Source: CAZWSX01 sp964636985
Lineage (GTDB): Bacteria > Planctomycetota > Planctomycetia > Pirellulales > Pirellulaceae
Assembly (NCBI GenBank): GCA_964636985.1
Contig: CAZWSX010000012.1
Span: 1 to 64,000 of the forward strand
Length of the DNA stretch: 64,000 nt
Reading direction: 5' to 3'
The translations under genes and the position numbers were made by a program. Each line of letters begins with the position of its first letter. The first letter of the stretch is position 1. The notes under the pieces were generated by a model. The model searched no databases, was not told the origin of the DNA, and was given only the letters and a program-made list of their open reading frames with translations. Shown here piece by piece: positions 60,674 through 64,000 of the stretch.

Positions 60674-60946
60674 CTAGATCGATGCTGTGGTTTTCTTGCT
60701 TCCAGAGGCCGACACATCTAAAATAGCAACCACGTACTCAGCGAATTCTTCTTGGGGCTTGGGTACGAGGTTAGTCCACGTGCCGTTTTTCAAGGTTTTC
60801 AGGCAAACATCGGCGGGAATGGTCGGCCCCGGCGAACCGTTGTCCAACTGGAAACGAACAACTTGCGATTGGTGAAGGAAGCGCAGCGAAATTTGCTCCC
60901 GAATTCGCGTTCGTTTTAGCGCCATTGCCAGTTCCGCAGAATCCAT
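60674..60946 (-). CDS. Possible small hypothetical protein
   Basis: A 90-residue frame opposite the sigma-factor gene start. It contains 'ISLRFLHQSQVVRFQLDNGS', 'PTIPADVCLKTLKNGTWTNL' and 'EEFAEYVVAILDVSASG', which look protein-like. ATG 60946 lacks a well-spaced RBS; ATG 60925 has CGGAA 6 nt upstream. It may be a real divergent small gene or a chance frame. Confidence 0.45.
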   Translation of the reverse strand: MDSAELAMALKRTRIREQISLRFLHQSQVVRFQLDNGSPGPTIPADVCLKTLKNGTWTNLVPKPQEEFAEYVVAILDVSASGSKKTTASI

Positions 60947-60967
60947 TTCAGTTCGAGGAACGCTCCT

Positions 60968-61543
60968 GTGGCTTTAACCCCTGCCGACCGAGCTTTGTTA
61001 GACCGCTGTTTGGCGAATGAGCCAAAAGCGTGGGAAGAATTCGTCGACCGCTTCTTAGGGCTGGTAGTCCATACTGTCCACCAGACAGCCAAGCAGCGCG
61101 GTTATGATCTCTCGCGACAGGACGTCGAAGACTTGTCGGCCGACGTTTTGGCTGCCCTGCTTGTGCACGATTTCGCCACCTTGCGGCGATTCCGCGGCGA
61201 AAGCAGTTTGGCCACGTATCTGGCCGTGATCGCACGGCGGGTGGTGGTTCGCGACTTGCTGCACAAGAAGCCGCCTGCCAATCACCGCGTGGACGGCGCC
61301 GAAACCCATGCGGGAACCGTAGCGCCCGCGGAAAATCAAATCCTCGATCGCGAGGAAATCGACCAGTTGCTCCGGTCGCTCGAGGGAACCGACGCCAGCA
61401 TTGTTCGTATGTTTTACCTGGAAGGTCTGACGTACGAGGAAATCAGCTCGAAAACCGGCGTGCCGATCAACTCAATTGGGCCGACCCTCTCGCGTGCCAA
61501 AGGGCAGATGCGGCGGTCGGCTGATTCTCAGGCGACGGTCTAG
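60968..61543 (+). CDS. ECF-type RNA polymerase sigma factor
   Basis: A 191-residue sigma-70 family protein of the ECF type. Region 2 is seen in 'LVHDFATLRRFRGESSLATYL' with 'VEDLSADVLAALL', and region 4 in 'IVRMFYLEGLTYEEISSKTGVP' followed by 'ISLSRAKGQMRR'-like helix ('IGPTLSRAKGQMRR'). It would direct RNA polymerase to its own set of promoters. GTG 60968 follows GAGGAA at 9 nt. No anti-sigma gene was recognised next to it. Confidence 0.88.
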   Translation: MALTPADRALLDRCLANEPKAWEEFVDRFLGLVVHTVHQTAKQRGYDLSRQDVEDLSADVLAALLVHDFATLRRFRGESSLATYLAVIARRVVVRDLLHKKPPANHRVDGAETHAGTVAPAENQILDREEIDQLLRSLEGTDASIVRMFYLEGLTYEEISSKTGVPINSIGPTLSRAKGQMRRSADSQATV

Positions 61544-61674
61544 CCACTCATCGGGCGTGATCTCCTCTGTGCCTTCGCGCAGCGGTGCCTTCGTGCAGTG
61601 GCGACCTCGTGCTATAACGAAGTCGTCTCTCAGGGAGAGACTTGCGTTGGCCTTCCCTTTTTGCGAGCTTCGCC

Positions 61675-62163
61675 ATGCGGATTGAAAAGAATAGCGTCGT
61701 GACCATCGATTTCACCTTGCGCGACGTGGATGGCGACCTGCTGGAATCGAGCGAAGAAAACGGGCCGCTGGTTTACATGCACGGCAGCGGCGAATTGCCG
61801 CCAGGAATTGAGAAAGCCCTCGAAGGAAAGTCGGCCGGCGAAACGGTCGACGTGACGGTCGACCCGGAAGAAGGGTACGGCGAGTACAACGAGGAGTTGG
61901 TCCAGGAGATTTCCCGCGACGAGCTCGAAGGAATGGAAGATATCGAGCTGGGACACGTCCTCGAAGTGGAAATCGAAAACGAGACGCTTCTGGTAACGGT
62001 TGTCGGTGTCGAGGACGACCACATCGTGGTCGACGGCAACAATCCCTTTGCAGGGCAGACCATCCAGTTCCAAGGCAACGTGCTGGGCGTTCGGGCTGCT
62101 ACGCCGGAAGAAGTCGAGCATGGGCACGTCCATGGCGAAGGCTGCGGCCACGATCACGGCTAA
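61675..62163 (+). CDS. SlyD-like FKBP-type peptidyl-prolyl isomerase
   Basis: A 162-residue protein of the SlyD/FKBP family. The isomerase domain ('TLRDVDGDLLESSEENGPLVY', 'GSGELPPGIEKALEGKSAGE') is interrupted by an insert-in-flap domain ('EEGYGEYNEELVQEISRDEL', 'LVVVGVEDDHIVVDGNNPFAG' region). The C-terminal tail is rich in His and Gly with a Cys ('HGHVHGEGCGHDHG'), a nickel or zinc binder as in SlyD. It probably helps fold proteins or handle metals in the cytoplasm. Confidence 0.92.
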   Translation: MRIEKNSVVTIDFTLRDVDGDLLESSEENGPLVYMHGSGELPPGIEKALEGKSAGETVDVTVDPEEGYGEYNEELVQEISRDELEGMEDIELGHVLEVEIENETLLVTVVGVEDDHIVVDGNNPFAGQTIQFQGNVLGVRAATPEEVEHGHVHGEGCGHDHG

Positions 62164-62192
62164 CTCTGGCGGACCGGTGATAGGCGCTTCCG

Positions 62193-62432
62193 ATGGCTGG
62201 TGAACGGCTCGATTTGGAAAGCTCGCCCCATCCTGACGACGACGGCGAACCATCGCCGTCGGGTCCTAAACGGTTTATCGGCGTCCATTTCGCTTGCTGT
62301 GCTGTCTACGCGCGGGCCTATCTGAACGCCGCAGGCACCGCCTATCACGCATCTTGCCCGCGTTGCGGCGGGCCCGTCACATTCGAGATTGGCCCAGGCG
62401 GATCGAACGCTCGTTTTTACACCGCGTCTTGA
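62193..62432 (+). CDS. Small zinc-ribbon-like protein
   Basis: A 79-residue protein. After a flexible N-terminus it has 'GVHFACCAVYARAYLNAAGT' and 'YHASCPRCGGPVTFEIGPGG', supplying Cys pairs of a treble-clef or ribbon zinc site (CC and CPxCG). Function unknown. It is 29 nt after the SlyD-like gene. Confidence 0.65.
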   Translation: MAGERLDLESSPHPDDDGEPSPSGPKRFIGVHFACCAVYARAYLNAAGTAYHASCPRCGGPVTFEIGPGGSNARFYTAS

Positions 62433-62511
62433 GCACCGCGTCTTGAGCGAAAGGGATGATTTTTCTAGGATTCGCGCGGTGAGTTACCGCATGGGCTTGA
62501 GCCCGTTCCTA

Positions 62512-62531
62512 GACGGACAGGATTGTCCGTC
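62512..62531. repeat. Palindromic REP-like element
   Basis: GACGGACA-GGAT-TGTCCGTC, an 8-bp perfect inverted repeat with a 4-nt loop, lies in the short space before the gene starting at 62548. It may occlude its start region or be one of many genomic copies. Confidence 0.5.
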
Positions 62532-62547
62532 CTACTGGTGTCACTTC

Positions 62548-63072
62548 GTGATCGATTTTGAAGTTCAACGCTGTACGCGCCGCTGCCACGCGACTGATCG
62601 CGAGTTGCAGCCAGGCGAGGTCGTGTACTCGGCGCTGGTCAAGAGTGGCTCGCAAGTGGTTCGCCGCGACTGGGCGGAATCAGCCTGGTCGGGGCCCACC
62701 GGTGAGATGGTCTCGTGGTGGCGGACCAAGTTGCCCGAACCAGCTGCCAAGCGCGCAGCGATGGCGCCAGGCGAAGTGATGCTCGAACTCTTCGAGTCGC
62801 TCGAAGGGCTGAGCGATCAGGCCGACTTTCGCTACGTTCTGGCGCTGCTGTTAGTGCGCCGCCGCGTTTTGAAATTGGAAGGCAGCCAGGCCGATGCCGA
62901 TGCCAGCGGTGTATTGCGGCTCTACTCGACGAAAACCGATCAACGCTGGCAAGTTCCCATCGTGATGCCGTCTAAGTCGCGAACCGCCGCCATACAGGCG
63001 GAAATCGGCCGCTTGTTGTTTACCGGTTCCACTCCCAAACCATCTAACGACCAGCAAGGAAGCCAGTCGTGA
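62548..63072 (+). CDS. Hypothetical protein with CTRRC motif
   Basis: A 174-residue soluble protein. It opens 'VIDFEVQRCTRRCHATDREL' with a C-x3-C pair, and continues 'GEVVYSALVKSGSQVVRRDW' and 'FRYVLALLLVRRRVLKLEGS'. Similar planctomycete proteins begin at about this position, so GTG 62548 is used; in-frame ATG 62491 and further upstream codons are possible. The pairs of Cys may bind metal. It overlaps the lipoprotein gene by 4 nt (GTGA at 63069). Confidence 0.65.
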   Translation: MIDFEVQRCTRRCHATDRELQPGEVVYSALVKSGSQVVRRDWAESAWSGPTGEMVSWWRTKLPEPAAKRAAMAPGEVMLELFESLEGLSDQADFRYVLALLLVRRRVLKLEGSQADADASGVLRLYSTKTDQRWQVPIVMPSKSRTAAIQAEIGRLLFTGSTPKPSNDQQGSQS

Positions 63073-64000
63073 TCCAACGTCAGCGGCAAGGAATGCCCCG
63101 CGTTTGTTGCTCGAAATGGTTGGCGACCATGGCGATGCTTATCGCATGCTGGTCGCTGGGAACCGGCTGTTCCCTTTCGCGCATGTGGGGGGCGACCACC
63201 ACGACTGCGACGCCCGTCGCATTCCAAACAAAGCCGTCGCTCGACGCGGTTCTCGAAGCGGTGAATCGCAACAGCGCTCAGGTGCAAACATTGCAGACCG
63301 ACGGCGCGCGACTCTCGATGCGGATGACTCCCGCGGTCAATGTCGAGTTGGTCATAGAACGCCCCAAGCGGATCCGATTTAAGGCGGGCACGCACCTCAC
63401 GGGCGCGGTGGTCGACCTGGGGAGCAATGACGACTTGTTTTGGTTCTGGTCATCGCTCGATCGCAATCCGGCGCTCTATTTCGCACGGCATGACGAGTTT
63501 GCCCGCAGTACCGCGGCGCAGACCATGCCGGTCGAACCGCAGTGGCTGATCGATGCGATGGGGTTGGTCGATTTCGATCCCATGGCCAAGCACGAGGGTC
63601 CTTACGATCACGGCCGCGATACGATCGAGATTCGTTCGTACTATCCCACGGCGACGGGCCAGGTGACTAAGATCACGCACATCCATAACCGCTTTGCGTG
63701 GGTGCTCGGCCAGCAGATCTACGATACGCGCGGGCAACTGGTGGCCACCACCAAGGCGAGCAATCACCAGTATTTTCCGCTCCAGCAGGTGGCTCTGCCA
63801 CGAAAGGTGGAATTCGAGCTGGCGATGGCCCAACTCCAATTTGAAGTCGACACCACCGACTACCGAATCAATCAGCCGCTCGGCAACCCGGAGCTTGTTT
63901 TCGATTTGCCGACGGATGATTTCCCTGACACGCCTGTCGTGAACTTGCTCGATCCACAAGGACTGCGAGGCAATGGGCCGGCGCCGCGAGCCGATCTCAG
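63069..64000 (+). CDS. Outer-membrane-type lipoprotein, truncated by window end
   Basis: The frame runs to the edge without a stop, 310 codons visible. The N-terminus is a lipoprotein signal: basic start, hydrophobic 'WLATMAMLIACWSLGTGC' with lipobox-like GTGC. The mature part, 'AVLEAVNRNSAQVQTLQTDG', 'VNVELVIERPKRIRFKAGTH' and 'DLFWFWSSLDRNPALYFARH', recalls the LolA/LolB-like or DUF4292-like beta-rich lipoproteins that handle lipoproteins or envelope lipids. That assignment is weak. GTG 63069 overlaps the preceding stop; ATG 63093 is an alternative start. Confidence 0.7.
   Translation, partial: MIQRQRQGMPRVCCSKWLATMAMLIACWSLGTGCSLSRMWGATTTTATPVAFQTKPSLDAVLEAVNRNSAQVQTLQTDGARLSMRMTPAVNVELVIERPKRIRFKAGTHLTGAVVDLGSNDDLFWFWSSLDRNPALYFARHDEFARSTAAQTMPVEPQWLIDAMGLVDFDPMAKHEGPYDHGRDTIEIRSYYPTATGQVTKITHIHNRFAWVLGQQIYDTRGQLVATTKASNHQYFPLQQVALPRKVEFELAMAQLQFEVDTTDYRINQPLGNPELVFDLPTDDFPDTPVVNLLDPQGLRGNGPAPRADL

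Noticed and set aside
1..64000. CRISPR array, prophage, transposon or integrase
   Set aside because: No regularly spaced repeats, transposase, integrase or phage structural motif was seen anywhere in the window.

Overview
The window looks like about 64 kb of a moderately GC-rich planctomycete chromosome, most likely from the Pirellulales. The evidence is the mix of protein families: a Tat-exported DUF1501 protein, a DUF1559 prepilin-like protein ending in an H-x9-DG type motif, a DUF1080 (3-keto-disaccharide hydrolase) protein, a sorbosone-dehydrogenase/diheme cytochrome fusion, outer PQQ-type propellers, FG-GAP/VCBS, SMP-30 and thioredoxin-NHL secreted proteins, and loosely packed genes with many GTG/TTG starts. 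No transposase, prophage, CRISPR array or rRNA was seen. All functional calls come from reading motifs; no database search was run.

Layout. 1-950: the 3' end of a polymorphic-toxin gene (HNH/Endo VII-type nuclease) with its SUKH-type immunity gene. 1.0-7.7 kb: NAD-dependent sugar-nucleotide epimerase, giant secreted TPR protein, His-rich FliL-like lipoprotein, nucleoside-type MFS transporter. 7.9-12.9 kb (minus): a four-gene efflux/lipoprotein-export ABC operon (adaptor, ATPase, two FtsX permeases), preceded by a single-domain response regulator and a tiny lipoprotein that shares a motif with the adaptor. 14.3-16.5 kb: a membrane protein and a site-2-protease-like M50 protein. 16.9-18.7 kb: an uncharacterised DUF7873-like gene, three consecutive tRNA-like elements ending in an intrinsic terminator, and a barstar-like gene. 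18.7-26.8 kb: catabolic and secreted planctomycete families (sugar dehydrogenase-cytochrome, DUF1501, acyl esterase, DUF1559, Gfo/Idh/MocA). 27-35.9 kb: small hypotheticals, DCC oxidoreductase, a coiled-coil membrane protein, HEAT protein, ferrochelatase, LarC, MarR, PII and a pseudo-receiver. 35.9-44.1 kb: two PQQ-like propellers and DUF1080 surrounding a tightly overlapping operon (membrane arrestin-like, soluble arrestin-like, small ATPase, GH2-like, MoeB/ThiF). 44.7-59.8 kb: large secreted or membrane proteins, a lidless Hsp70, a REC-GGDEF-CBS protein, VCBS, thioredoxin-NHL and SMP-30. 60-64 kb: ferredoxin, ECF sigma factor, SlyD-like FKBP, two Cys-containing small proteins and a lipoprotein cut by the window end.

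The strongest candidate for an undescribed system is 16.9-18.7 kb: a DUF7873-like protein, three degenerate tRNA-like RNAs with kept D- and T-arms but broken anticodon regions, and a barstar-family RNase-inhibitor-like protein. Second is the 38.1-42.4 kb operon, whose genes overlap by ATGA and combine arrestin-like, P-loop and GH2-like folds with no obvious known role.
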